DNA of 64,000 bases, from contig NZ_JBHUIO010000005.1 of the NCBI RefSeq assembly GCF_042682745.1, positions 744,001-808,000 of the forward strand. Direction: 5' to 3'. Of this stretch, positions 33,376 through 41,560 are shown piece after piece. Below the pieces are notes generated by a model. That model was not told the DNA's origin, did not search any database, and saw nothing but the letters and a program-made list of their open reading frames with translations. The stretch is from Tumebacillus_A lipolyticus. GTDB taxonomy: Bacteria; Bacillota; Bacilli; Tumebacillales; Tumebacillaceae. The first letter of the stretch is position 1, and the number at the start of each line of letters is the position of its first letter. Made by a program: the position numbers and the translations under genes.

Positions 33376-34182
33376 TCAATGCTCCCTTCCTGCGCCTTCG
33401 ATCTGATCGCGCAGCACGCGCAGGCAGTCGAGACCTCGCGCCGTCGTCTCCGCCAGCTCATATTCGAGCAGGTCGGCGAGCTCGGTGACGTTTTGCTGCT
33501 CCATCGCCTCGCCAGCTGCAACGAGCTGAGTCTGAAAATCGCCGTAGACGTTCAGCAACTCATGGTTGCCGAGCGTCGCCGCAAATTGGCCGAGCCCGCT
33601 GAAGCAGGAGTTGGTCCACTCCAGCCCCTCGACCGCCTCGGCGAACAGCGCCTGCGCCTCCTGCTCCCGTCCGGCGTGGAACAGGCTGGCCACCTTGATC
33701 AATCCGCCTTGCAATTTTGGCAGATACTCTTCTGCTGTCACGATCAGCTCGATCGCGAACCGCCCCATCGACTGCGTGCGGATCACCACCTCTTCCACCT
33801 CTGCTGCCGAAACAGCATCCACGCCATCCGGCAGAACTTCCACACCGTTCAAGGCGATCTGCACGATCACCTTCTGCTCTTCATTCAACCGCTCGACCAC
33901 TTCCGGGTAGACGGTGCCAAACGATCCTGCGAGCTGTTCAGTCAGCACATCATCGATTTGCAAACGCAATGTTTTTGTTGGTGCCATGTGGTAATACCCT
34001 CCTTTGGGTCCTCTTCTCACCGCTACGAGCTGCTGCCTTTGCAAATCGCTCATCTGCTCACGTACATAAGATGGCGTGATGTTTAACGCCTCGCTGAGAG
34101 TCTGGGAGTTGACCGGATGTGCGTATGACGAGCAACGCTCCTGTAACTCTCTCAAGATGCGGTCCTGAATGGCGGTTCGCAT
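33376..34182 (-). CDS. Unassigned winged-helix protein in the flagellar operon
   Basis: A 268-aa protein starting at an ATG (34182) behind AAGGGGG. Residues about 5-60 look like a winged helix (RILRELQERC..SQTLSEALNITPSYVREQMSDLQRQQLVAVRRGPKGGYY, given here in parts). A region of about 60-130 (LRLQIDDVLTEQLAG.., EEQKVIVQIALNGVEVLPDGVDAVS) follows, then a helical C-terminal domain (about 150-268) with repeated Leu/Glu heptads. I do not recognise the family. Between fliD and maf, it could be a regulator or a scaffold of the flagellar glycosylation unit. Base composition matches its neighbours. Confidence 0.75.
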   Translation of the reverse strand: MRTAIQDRILRELQERCSSYAHPVNSQTLSEALNITPSYVREQMSDLQRQQLVAVRRGPKGGYYHMAPTKTLRLQIDDVLTEQLAGSFGTVYPEVVERLNEEQKVIVQIALNGVEVLPDGVDAVSAAEVEEVVIRTQSMGRFAIELIVTAEEYLPKLQGGLIKVASLFHAGREQEAQALFAEAVEGLEWTNSCFSGLGQFAATLGNHELLNVYGDFQTQLVAAGEAMEQQNVTELADLLEYELAETTARGLDCLRVLRDQIEGAGREH

Positions 34183-34226
34183 GTCGCTCAACCCCCTTGT
34201 GTATACACTAGTCGACATTTTCACCG

Positions 34227-34252
34227 AAACAAGAGGGGCATTTTCTGCCCCA
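34227..34252 (-). terminator. Short hairpin after fliD
   Basis: GGGGCA (34235-34240) and TGCCCC (34246-34251) with the minus strand continuing TCTTGTTTC; a weak terminator at most. Confidence 0.4.
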
Positions 34253-34261
34253 AAAGCAATG

Positions 34262-35788
34262 CTAGTACGTGCTGTTCATCCGTGCCATCATGAACGTTCC
34301 TGCCGAGTTGCTCTGCTGCATCATCATCTCCATCGAGGTGAACTGCGCTTCGAGCGTCTTGCGGCGCATTTCCAGGCGGCGGTTAAACGATTCCATACGG
34401 TTATTAAACTCTTTGACCTGTCCGTCCATCAGCTCCATGCGGCTGGGAAGCAACCCTTTGGGAGCCGATTTGGTTCCATGCAACACTTTTGTCGTGTCGG
34501 TCAAGGTGAACAGCTTGTTGAACATCATGCCTGCCAAGCCGTTTGCCGCCTTGTTGTCATCCACGTCCAGCTTGCCGTTCGCATTGCCGTCGACGTAGAA
34601 CACTTTCATCACTTCGTTCGGGTTGCGGGACAGCGCTTCGCGGAGCTTGGTGGTGTCGATGTACAGCTTGCCGGAGACGCCGTTGTCCGACTTGTCGACT
34701 CTGATCCCGATCGAGTTGAGCGTCTTGAACATCTCGCTGCCGGAGAACGCCTTCCCGGTGATGTCGCGCAGCGCAGACTGAATCGAGGAGAGCGCCGGGT
34801 CCCCACGAAGCAAGCCTTTGCTCAGCATCGTGTCCGATTTTGCATCCTTCTCCGTCTTCTCGTTCATCCGGGTGGTGAGCAATTCCATCGTCGAGTTGTA
34901 CGCATCGATAAACTCCTGAATCACCTTTTCGGACGCTTCGTAGTCTGGCTCCACCTTCAGGTTGACCGATTTGCCCTCTTGGAGCAGCGTGATCTCCAGC
35001 CCTTGAATCACATCGTTCAGGCCCGAGTTTTTGCTGCGCTCGATGTCGATCCCGTTGACGGTAAACTTCGAGTTTTTCCCTACGGTCGCCGAGGTGAACG
35101 AAGCGGCTGTCGCATCGCCGTCGGTCAGGCCGAGCTTGCCCGGGCCGAAAATGCCGGCCGTATCGTTCAAGATCTGCACACTGCTTCCAGCACCCGTCTC
35201 GCCGGACGTCATGATCAACGTGTTGTCGACGACGGTCGCTTTGACCTTCATCGACCCAGCGGTCTGGCTATCCTCTAGGGAAGCGTTGATCTTCGCCGCG
35301 ATGTCGGTCAGGCGATCGGTCGCCTCGATCGTGATGTCGCGGGACACTTGAGTTTTCGTGCCGTTCGTATATTGGACCTTAAACGTCCCCGACCAGCCGA
35401 GCTCTTTGGTCGTCGGGTTGGCAAAGCTGGTGATGTTGGCCGACTTCGCCGTCCACGCGGTTGCCAGTTGCTCAACTTTGAGGTCATAGCTACCTTCGAT
35501 CACCTGGTCAGCTTTGAACGCCGTCCCAATTGCCACCTTGTCATCCGACGAGGTGACCTTTTTCGCCATCACCTTTTGCGCATCGGCAAGCGCTTCCACT
35601 TTCGTTTTCAGTTTGAGCAGAGCGGAGTTGATCTCTTGCAACAGCCCTTTGCGCAGCTCGACTTTCTTCTGCTGCGTCTTCATGCTGACCAGCGGCTGAG
35701 CCTCGATCATCATCAGCTTCTCGATCATCGTCTTGGAGTCCATCCCCGAGACAAGACCGCCGAGACCCCCAAGTCCTGTGATGCTCAT
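34262..35788 (-). CDS. fliD: FliD, flagellar filament cap (hook-associated protein 2)
   Basis: FliD caps the filament and folds exported flagellin. The 508-aa protein starts at the ATG at 35788 (GGAGGTG upstream; an in-frame GTG 9 nt earlier overlaps the Shine-Dalgarno). The N-terminal SITGLGGLGGLVSGMDSKTMIEKLM and the C-terminal coiled coil (VKEFNNRMESFNRRLEMRRKTLEAQFTSMEMMMQQ, in parts) are FliD_N and FliD_C. The D2/D3 middle region is beta-rich. It lies 24 bp after flaG in one operon. Confidence 0.95.
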   Translation of the reverse strand: MSITGLGGLGGLVSGMDSKTMIEKLMMIEAQPLVSMKTQQKKVELRKGLLQEINSALLKLKTKVEALADAQKVMAKKVTSSDDKVAIGTAFKADQVIEGSYDLKVEQLATAWTAKSANITSFANPTTKELGWSGTFKVQYTNGTKTQVSRDITIEATDRLTDIAAKINASLEDSQTAGSMKVKATVVDNTLIMTSGETGAGSSVQILNDTAGIFGPGKLGLTDGDATAASFTSATVGKNSKFTVNGIDIERSKNSGLNDVIQGLEITLLQEGKSVNLKVEPDYEASEKVIQEFIDAYNSTMELLTTRMNEKTEKDAKSDTMLSKGLLRGDPALSSIQSALRDITGKAFSGSEMFKTLNSIGIRVDKSDNGVSGKLYIDTTKLREALSRNPNEVMKVFYVDGNANGKLDVDDNKAANGLAGMMFNKLFTLTDTTKVLHGTKSAPKGLLPSRMELMDGQVKEFNNRMESFNRRLEMRRKTLEAQFTSMEMMMQQSNSAGTFMMARMNSTY

Positions 35789-35812
35789 GTGAAACACCTC
35801 CTACTTCATTGA

Positions 35813-36160
35813 TTACAACCTCTTGTCCACAACTGTGCCGGTCGCCTCTTTGAGCCGCTTTTCCAGCTCCAGCAACCCTTCTGGCGGCAGTTGCAAGATC
35901 ACTTTCTCGCCTTCTTTCTCCACCAGCTGAACGATCTGGCGGCCCCCCTCAGCGCGTATCCGGAACGTCAGATTGCTCTGATTCTGTTCCAAGGCGCGAT
36001 TGACTCGCTTCACGTGCTCATCCGTTTTTGATTCGTCAAATGCTGGATCTTCTTGTGCGACTGCTTCTGTCGAAGTGAGCGGTGCAGATGCTTTCTCATG
36101 GTTTCGAGTCAAGGGTTCGCGCAGCAGCTGGTCGATCGAAACATCGTTCCTGATCTGCAT
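35813..36160 (-). CDS. flaG: FlaG family protein
   Basis: A 115-aa protein with the FlaG domain in its C-terminal two thirds (VNRALEQNQSNLTFRI..EGGRQIVQLVEKE.. then LQLPPEGLLELEKRLKEATG). FlaG influences filament length in several bacteria. The N-terminal 45 residues are low-complexity and charged. It lies between hag and fliD, like yvyC of B. subtilis, and the start ATG at 36160 follows AAAGGAGG. Confidence 0.9.
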   Translation of the reverse strand: MQIRNDVSIDQLLREPLTRNHEKASAPLTSTEAVAQEDPAFDESKTDEHVKRVNRALEQNQSNLTFRIRAEGGRQIVQLVEKEGEKVILQLPPEGLLELEKRLKEATGTVVDKRL

Positions 36161-36182
36161 CCCCTAGCCCTCCTTTATAAAG

Positions 36183-36214
36183 GAAAAGCTGGCTGGCGAA
36201 TATGCCAACCAGCT
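36183..36214 (-). terminator. Terminator after hag
   Basis: AGCTGGCTGGC (36187-36197) pairs with GCCAACCAGCT (36204-36214), one mismatch, and the minus strand continues TTTTCCTTT. It limits read-through from abundant hag mRNA into flaG. Confidence 0.75.
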
Positions 36215-36241
36215 AATGCGTTACGTGCGTTGCGAAACCAA

Positions 36242-37087
36242 TTAGCGGAGCAGGGACAGAACGCCTTGCGGAGCTTGGTTTGCTTGTGCCAGCATGGAAG
36301 TACCAGCTTGAGTGAGGATCTGGTTCTTCGTGAACTTCACCATCTCAGAAGCCATATCGACGTCGCGGATACGGGATTCTGCAGCGGTCAGGTTCTCAGC
36401 AGCAGTTTGCAGGTTGTTGATGGTGTGCTCCAGACGGTTTTGTACAGCACCCAGCTTGGAGCGCTCTTTGTTGACCGACTCGATGCCTTTGTCGATCGCG
36501 GTGATCATCTTGGAAGCAGCAACCACTGCTACGTTGGAAGTAGCGTTGGAGATCGATTTGATCGCAGCGGAGTGGATCGAACCGTTCAGAGCGGAAGCGG
36601 TCATCGTCTTGATGGACAGCTTGATGGTTTGGCCGGAGTTAGCACCGATTTGGAAAGTCTTGCCGGTGTATTTGCCGTCCAGCAGTTTTTGACCGTTGAA
36701 CTCGGTGGTACCTGCGATGCGGTCCAGTTCGGAGCGCAGTTGGAGCAGCTCGTCTTGGATCTTCTCGCGGTCGTTCGAAGTGTTGGTATCGTTTACTGCT
36801 TGGGTAGCCAGCTCACGCATACGTTGCAGGATGGAGTGGGATTCGTTCAGGGCACCCTCAGAAGTTTGGATCAGGGAGATGCCGTCTTGAGCGTTTTTCA
36901 CTGCCATGTTCAGACCGGAGATTTGGCCACGCATTTTTTCGGAGATCGCCAGACCAGCAGCATCGTCGCCAGCGCGGTTGATGCGGTAACCGGAAGACAG
37001 TTTCTCCAGAGATTTTTGCAGGTTGGTGTTGTTCGCGGACAGTTTGTTTTGAGCGAACAGTGCGGACAGGTTGTTTTGAATACGCAT
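36242..37087 (-). CDS. hag: Flagellin
   Basis: The filament subunit, 281 aa. The D0/D1 N-terminal part (MRIQNNLSALFAQNKLS then LEKLSSGYRINRAGDDAAGLAIS) and the C-terminal part (AESRIRDVDMASEMVKFTKNQIL then ANQAPQGVLSLLR) are strongly conserved; the central region is short, like that of small Bacillus flagellins. Codon choice is more uniform than in its neighbours, fitting high expression. The ATG at 37087 follows CAAGGAGGAT. A leader of about 200 nt carries CsrA-type sites. The short D2/D3 region contains several Ser/Thr that could accept nonulosonate via Maf (inference). Confidence 0.97.
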   Translation of the reverse strand: MRIQNNLSALFAQNKLSANNTNLQKSLEKLSSGYRINRAGDDAAGLAISEKMRGQISGLNMAVKNAQDGISLIQTSEGALNESHSILQRMRELATQAVNDTNTSNDREKIQDELLQLRSELDRIAGTTEFNGQKLLDGKYTGKTFQIGANSGQTIKLSIKTMTASALNGSIHSAAIKSISNATSNVAVVAASKMITAIDKGIESVNKERSKLGAVQNRLEHTINNLQTAAENLTAAESRIRDVDMASEMVKFTKNQILTQAGTSMLAQANQAPQGVLSLLR

Positions 37088-37160
37088 TGTTTCATCCTCC
37101 TTGATGTGTAAAAAAAGTATGTCGGGAGGGCATCCGTGCCATCCCTTACACTCCTGTTAT
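37088..37160 (-). promoter_or_regulatory. hag leader with CsrA-type binding sites
   Basis: On the minus strand ATAACAGGAGTGT (37160-37148) resembles the CsrA consensus. GGCACGGATGCC (37140-37129) forms a small hairpin presenting GGA in its loop, and the Shine-Dalgarno itself is CAAGGAGGAT. This arrangement matches CsrA repression of hag translation in B. subtilis. Confidence 0.6.
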
Positions 37161-37223
37161 CGTCGCCGCCCCCTCGACTCTTCACATCCAAAATCGGTCA
37201 TATTTCGCCATCATTCTCCAACA

Positions 37224-37266
37224 AATCTATTTATCTCTTTTTTCCTTCCAGATAGATCTATTTATC
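37224..37266. repeat. Direct repeat ATCTATTTATC upstream of hag
   Basis: ATCTATTTATC occurs at 37225-37235 and 37256-37266, 31 bp apart, in the A+T-rich spacer between csrA and hag. It may be regulator sites or part of the promoter region; no clear SigD promoter was found. Confidence 0.5.
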
Positions 37267-37277
37267 GTAGTTTTTCA

Positions 37278-37321
37278 AAATAAAACACGGCTGACGCAAT
37301 TGCGTCAGCCGTGTTTTATTT
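37278..37321 (-). terminator. Perfect 44-bp palindrome, terminator of csrA
   Basis: The 22-bp arms meet at GCAATTGC with no mismatch and no unpaired spacer; the minus strand ends in TTTTATTT. It contains the csrA stop codon (37318-37316) and works in both orientations in principle. Confidence 0.85.
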
Positions 37322-37555
37322 CGATGAGGAAAACCCTTTTAACAAGGAGTTCAGCTTGGAGCGATCCACTTTCGGCACCGCCGCCTGACGGTTCGACTCT
37401 TGGATCTCCACGTACACCTCTTGGCGATGCACTTTGACCAGCTTTGGCGCTTCGATCCCCAAGCGAATCTGTTCGCCTTTCACATCGAGCACCGTGACGA
37501 TCACATCGTCACCGATCCGAATGCTCTCTCCGATTTTGCGTGACAATACCAGCAT
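37316..37555 (-). CDS. csrA: CsrA, carbon storage regulator / translational repressor
   Basis: A 79-aa RNA-binding dimer that represses hag translation. It has the canonical MLVLSRKIGESIRIGDDV opening, the GIEAPKLVKVHRQEVY stretch with the key Arg, and a C-terminal tail (LNSLLKGFSSSK). It starts 12 bp after fliW, which antagonises it. The stop codon lies inside a large palindromic terminator, so fliW-csrA ends here and hag is transcribed separately. Confidence 0.97.
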   Translation of the reverse strand: MLVLSRKIGESIRIGDDVIVTVLDVKGEQIRLGIEAPKLVKVHRQEVYVEIQESNRQAAVPKVDRSKLNSLLKGFSSSK

Positions 37556-37567
37556 GATCCTGCCCCC

Positions 37568-37948
37568 CTATTCGCCCGCAAAGAGCGGCATTCTCACCTC
37601 GTAGTTTCCGCTGGTGTCGATCACCTGGCAGGCTTTCGCATTCTGTTTGTTGATGATGATCGGCGCTTTCAAGTTGACGTGGATATCCCCCGGCTTTTCG
37701 GTGAGGGTGGCGATCACCAGCACCTGCGCCAACTCCTCATCTGTCAGCTCGATCGCGCTCAGATCGCTCGGGCTCGCTTGGAAGCGATATCCGTGCAGAC
37801 AGGTCTCCGGATCGACGAGGACGAGCGACAAGTCGCCCGCCTCCTCCTCCAACACGTAAAACGGCCCTTCTTCCACGCGCTCCAACCTGCACTCGCGCAT
37901 CTGCTCAAAGCCCGGAATTCCTTCAGGAAACAGTATCGTCGTTCTCAT
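37568..37948 (-). CDS. fliW: FliW, flagellar assembly factor, CsrA antagonist
   Basis: FliW binds CsrA or flagellin alternately, so falling free flagellin releases FliW to relieve repression of hag. The 126-aa protein has the FliW signature FPEGIPGFEQ at 7-16, PETCLHGYRF, and the NLKAPIIINKQNAKACQVI stretch near the C-terminus. It is directly upstream of csrA. A terminator separates it from the preceding flagellar genes, so it probably has its own promoter. Confidence 0.95.
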   Translation of the reverse strand: MRTTILFPEGIPGFEQMRECRLERVEEGPFYVLEEEAGDLSLVLVDPETCLHGYRFQASPSDLSAIELTDEELAQVLVIATLTEKPGDIHVNLKAPIIINKQNAKACQVIDTSGNYEVRMPLFAGE

Positions 37949-37968
37949 GCTCAGCTTGTCCCCCTGTG

Positions 37969-37998
37969 AAAAAACACCCGAGGACTACGCTCGGGTGT
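37969..37998 (-). terminator. Terminator overlapping the yviE stop
   Basis: ACACCCGAG (37974-37982) pairs perfectly with CTCGGGTGT (37990-37998); the minus strand continues with six T. It separates flgM-flgN-flgK-flgL-yviE from fliW-csrA. Confidence 0.85.
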
Positions 37999-38545
37999 CG
38001 TATATGTTGCCTTTCAGTGTGAACTCAAGATCTGGGTACTGGATCATCTTGCCCGTCACCCGCCCCCACTCATGCTGCGTGTTCACCGACCACTGCTTAT
38101 AGTTTACACGCACCGATCCCGGCGTAAACTCGGCGTGCCGCGGTGCGATCTCCACATTGATCTTCGGCGGTGCCACCGGCTTGAGGCGGATGGACGCCAT
38201 CTCCTGCTGCAGGCGCTGATCGGCGAGATGTCCGACGCGCGTGCCCTGATCATAGCGCGACAGTTGATTGCCCTCGCTGACGATGCGGTCGACGCCGGCA
38301 AGCCATGCCTGATAGCCGTCGCTTGCCGCATCTGCCGCCAGCTGCAAGATCGGCTTGTATCCGAGATCTGCCCGCGTCTGTGTCATGTCGATGTCGATCT
38401 TGACCTGTGCGCCGTGCAAGATCTCAAGCTTCGGCTTTTGAATCTCCAGATCGAGCGGCGGTCGCTCCGGGCGCATGTCCATCTTCGGCTGCTTGATCTC
38501 GATCTGATGACGGGCTGGTATGGAACGGAACTCAAGGCGTACCAT
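37985..38545 (-). CDS. yviE: DUF6470 protein, YviE-like
   Basis: A 186-aa protein of the flagellar region, positioned as yviE of B. subtilis between flgL and fliW. It is rich in short beta-like segments, opens RLEFRSIPARHQIEIKQPKMDMR and continues with IQKPKLEILHGAQVKIDIDMTQTRADLGY (parts). The central segment (DGTRVGHLADQRLQQEM-like) is helical. The function is unknown even in the model organism. The ATG at 38545 (or GTG at 38548) has AAGGTGAG upstream. Its stop codon lies in a terminator stem. Confidence 0.8.
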   Translation of the reverse strand: MVRLEFRSIPARHQIEIKQPKMDMRPERPPLDLEIQKPKLEILHGAQVKIDIDMTQTRADLGYKPILQLAADAASDGYQAWLAGVDRIVSEGNQLSRYDQGTRVGHLADQRLQQEMASIRLKPVAPPKINVEIAPRHAEFTPGSVRVNYKQWSVNTQHEWGRVTGKMIQYPDLEFTLKGNIYDTRA

Positions 38546-38556
38546 CACCGCTCACC

Positions 38557-39447
38557 TTAGCGCAAGAAGTCGAGCAGGCTGGGCTGAATGATGTGCGCTC
38601 CCGTGTTGAGCGAAGCGCGGTAGACATCCTCGGCGATCTTGAACTGGGTGATCGCCTCCGGGATGTTGGTATCCTCCACCTTCGACTGCAGCGTCTGCAG
38701 GTTCAAGTCGATGTCGCTCAGGCGATTCTCCGCCAGTTCCAGCCTGTTCATCCGCGCCCCGACGCCGGAGCGAACCTCAAGGATGTCGTTGATGCGAGTT
38801 TCCAGCCTGGTGATCGAGTTCTCGATCACAGGCTGGTCGTCTGCGATCAGGGCAGCCCTGAAGTCGGCCAGCGCTTGGAACGCATTGTTCCCTGCGGTGG
38901 AAGACCCGAACACCTCGGAGCCGAGCGAGTTGATCTCGATCTTCGTGCCCGGCCCGATCTCATAGCGGATCTTGCCCGGATCGGTGTCTTTCGTCTCCGC
39001 CGTGCCTTCCGCATACGGTTTCTGGTCGGTCAGCATCCCATTGAAGATGAAGGCGCCGTTAAACTGCGAGTTGCCGATGGTGACCATCTGCTTGTAGAGC
39101 TGGTCCACCTCGTCGGCGATCGCCTTGCGCGCCGTTGCATCTTGCGTATCGTTGGCTGCCGATACGGCCAGCTCGCGTGCGCGGTGCAACACTTTGGTCG
39201 CTTGGTCGAGCATCTTGTCCGTATATTCCACCCAGGAGTTGGCCGAGTCTACATTTTTCTTAAACTGCTCGTTTTGCGACAGCTCGCTGCGATAGCGGAG
39301 CGCGTACGACGTGCCGACCGGATCGTCCGATGGTTTGTGAAGCTTTTTGGTCGTCGACAGGTCCTGCTGCCATCGCTCCATGCGCGTCAAGTTCGACTGG
39401 AGATTGCCGACCAGCTTTTGGGTCATCATCTGCGATGTGATTCTCAT
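38557..39447 (-). CDS. flgL: FlgL, hook-filament junction protein 3
   Basis: A 296-aa flagellin-like protein forming the second junction layer. It has the FlgL N-terminus MRITSQMMTQKLVGNLQSNLTRMERWQQ (parts), the flagellin D1 helix HKPSDDPVGTSYALRYRSEL, and the C-terminal helix IPEAITQFKIAEDVYRASLNTGAHIIQPSLLDFL (parts). It sits 33 bp after flgK in the flgM-flgN-flgK-flgL-yviE operon. Confidence 0.95.
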   Translation of the reverse strand: MRITSQMMTQKLVGNLQSNLTRMERWQQDLSTTKKLHKPSDDPVGTSYALRYRSELSQNEQFKKNVDSANSWVEYTDKMLDQATKVLHRARELAVSAANDTQDATARKAIADEVDQLYKQMVTIGNSQFNGAFIFNGMLTDQKPYAEGTAETKDTDPGKIRYEIGPGTKIEINSLGSEVFGSSTAGNNAFQALADFRAALIADDQPVIENSITRLETRINDILEVRSGVGARMNRLELAENRLSDIDLNLQTLQSKVEDTNIPEAITQFKIAEDVYRASLNTGAHIIQPSLLDFLR

Positions 39448-39480
39448 CGATCCATCCTCCTCTCACTCTATGTTCGTTCG

Positions 39481-41028
39481 TTAACGCCCGACCAGACCCA
39501 TGCGGTTGATGACCAGATCGAGCGCCTCGTCCATCGTCGTCAACACGCGGGCTGATGCTGCATACGCTTTTTGGAACATCATCATGTTCGCGATCTCTTC
39601 GTCGTGGTTGACGCCGCTGACCGACATGCGCTTCGCATCGATCTGGTTGACGATCACCGTCGCGTTTTTCACGTTGTTCTTCGAGGTTTGCGACTTGACC
39701 CCGACCTCCGCCGTCACACTGCGGAAATAGCCTTCGATCGTCGTGTTGATCGTGCCGCTCGCATCGGTGAAGGTGATCAGCGCGTTGCCGAAGTTTGACA
39801 TCATCACCGCCAGCGAGTTGTCCCCGATGACCACCTTATCGGTCGTGCCATCGTTGAACTTGCTCATCGAGGAGGCGATGTTCGATGGGTTGGACAGCAA
39901 GTCCGGATTGAAGCGAATGCTGGAAGCGGTGATCGGGCCGTTCAAGCTGACGAAAAACGCAGCGCCTGTCGAGAGCGGCTCGTTCATCGTGTAGCCGAGC
40001 TCATGCAGGCCATTCAGGCCGTTGACGATGATCTCCGTCCCCTTCGGCAAGACCATGCCCGCGTTGTAGACCACGCCGTTTCCGTCGCGCACCGATACCC
40101 CGTTGGGCACGGTGTAGTCGTTCTCCAACTTCATCTTCGTCTCGCCTGTCGCCAGCGTCTCGGCGAGCAGGTCGAGCTGTTTTTTGTAGTTGGCCACATC
40201 GATGTTTCGCGCATCGAGCAGACCTTTGATCTCACCGCCGGTCACGACCGGGTTGGCCACGTCCAGCGGGGTGATGTTGTTGGTCGCATCGAGCACGACG
40301 TTGCCGCCGATCGTCAGCGTGTACATCCGATCCGTCTCGGTCACCTTCACATCGACCAGCTTCGAGATCTCGTCGACGAGCAGGTCGCGCTGATCGAGCA
40401 GATCGTTCGGCACATCGCCGAGCACGCTCAGCTCTTTGATCCGCCCGTTGAGCAGCTGGATCTCTTCGAGCTTCGAGTTGACCGTCTTCGCCTTGATCTG
40501 GATGCTTTCGTTGATGTCCGCTTCCAGCTCGGTCAGCTGCTGCGCCTGGTGGTTGAACGCCTCTGCCACCGCGACCGAACGCTCGGCCAGCACTTTGCGG
40601 GCGGCGATCGCCGCGTCTGGCGTGGCCGCTTTCGAGAGATCTTGGAAGGCGGTCCACAGCTCGCTGATCACGGTGCGAATCCCCGTGTCGGACGGCTCGT
40701 TGATGATCGCCTCGATCTTCGCCAACATGTCGGAACGACCGATCCACTCGCCTTGCGTCTTGCTCTCGTTGCGGAATTGCGAGTCGAGGAACTGCTCGCG
40801 AATCCGATAGATGTTGAGGATGTCAACGCCTGTGCCGACCTGCCCTGCGGCTACCGACTTGCTCAGGTTGGGGTATTCGAGCGACGGCGTGGTGATGCGG
40901 TTGGCCGCTTGCCGGGAGTAGCCCGGCGTGTTGGCGTTTGCCACGTTGTGTCCGGTGATGCTCAGTGCGCTCTGCTCGGTGAACAGGGAGCGCTTGGCGA
41001 TTTCCAGACCGAAAAAGGTAGATCGCAT
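39481..41028 (-). CDS. flgK: FlgK, hook-filament junction protein 1
   Basis: A 515-aa hook-associated protein. The N-terminus (STFFGLEIAKRSLFTEQSALSITGHNVANANTPGYSRQ, in parts) and the C-terminus (SGVNHDEEIANMMMFQKAYAASARVLTTMDEALDLVIN, in parts) carry the flg_bb_rod/FlgK signatures. The middle region is rich in turns, as usual. The ATG at 41028 follows GGAGGACAT. It is 12 bp after flgN. Confidence 0.96.
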   Translation of the reverse strand: MRSTFFGLEIAKRSLFTEQSALSITGHNVANANTPGYSRQAANRITTPSLEYPNLSKSVAAGQVGTGVDILNIYRIREQFLDSQFRNESKTQGEWIGRSDMLAKIEAIINEPSDTGIRTVISELWTAFQDLSKAATPDAAIAARKVLAERSVAVAEAFNHQAQQLTELEADINESIQIKAKTVNSKLEEIQLLNGRIKELSVLGDVPNDLLDQRDLLVDEISKLVDVKVTETDRMYTLTIGGNVVLDATNNITPLDVANPVVTGGEIKGLLDARNIDVANYKKQLDLLAETLATGETKMKLENDYTVPNGVSVRDGNGVVYNAGMVLPKGTEIIVNGLNGLHELGYTMNEPLSTGAAFFVSLNGPITASSIRFNPDLLSNPSNIASSMSKFNDGTTDKVVIGDNSLAVMMSNFGNALITFTDASGTINTTIEGYFRSVTAEVGVKSQTSKNNVKNATVIVNQIDAKRMSVSGVNHDEEIANMMMFQKAYAASARVLTTMDEALDLVINRMGLVGR

Positions 41029-41040
41029 GGGATGTCCTCC

Positions 41041-41547
41041 TTATACTTTCGAGTCAAACATGGAGCGAGCGCTGCCGGTACCGGTGCCGCTCGGTGCGAC
41101 ATCCTGTCGGCTGTAGGTCGGAACCAACTCGCCAGGCTCTCCGGTCAGCAGATCGAGCGTGTACTGCACGTATTGAAGCGACTGTCCGATCAGCCGCTTG
41201 TTGAGGTCGTGCAGCGCCTGCACTTGGCGAACCGCCTCCTGCAACGCCTCACCTGCCGCGCGGATCTGCAACCGCTGAACGGGACTCGCCACGCTCTGCA
41301 ACTTCTGCAGCGTCCAAGATTCGGCGCTCGCTTGCGCACCGAACACTTCCTGCAGCGCGGTCAGGCGCTCCTTCTCCAACCTCTGCACAGCGGAGAGCAT
41401 CTTCAACTCCGCTTGCTGCAGAGCTGGCAGCGACTCAACATCGCCTGCGACCAGCAGGTCGCGCTTTTGCTCTTGAATTTGCAGAAGCTCCTGATAAGCG
41501 GTCACCATCTGCTTGATCACAGCCAAAACAGGTGTCAGATCGTTCAT
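41041..41547 (-). CDS. flgN: FlgN, export chaperone for FlgK/FlgL
   Basis: A 168-aa all-helical protein with the FlgN domain (LLQIQEQKRDLLVAGDVESLPALQQAE and LNKRLIGQSLQYVQYTLDLLTG, in parts). It sits immediately before its clients flgK and flgL and after flgM, as in B. subtilis (yvyG). The C-terminal 30 residues are Ser/Gly/Thr-rich and probably disordered. The ATG at 41547 follows AGGGAGTGC. Confidence 0.88.
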   Translation of the reverse strand: MNDLTPVLAVIKQMVTAYQELLQIQEQKRDLLVAGDVESLPALQQAELKMLSAVQRLEKERLTALQEVFGAQASAESWTLQKLQSVASPVQRLQIRAAGEALQEAVRQVQALHDLNKRLIGQSLQYVQYTLDLLTGEPGELVPTYSRQDVAPSGTGTGSARSMFDSKV

Positions 41548-41560
41548 GCTGCACTCCCTC

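Noticed and set aside
37088..37277. SigD promoter for hag
   Set aside because: A CCGAT-like -10 is present on the minus strand but no TAAA lies 15 nt upstream, so the promoter is not called.
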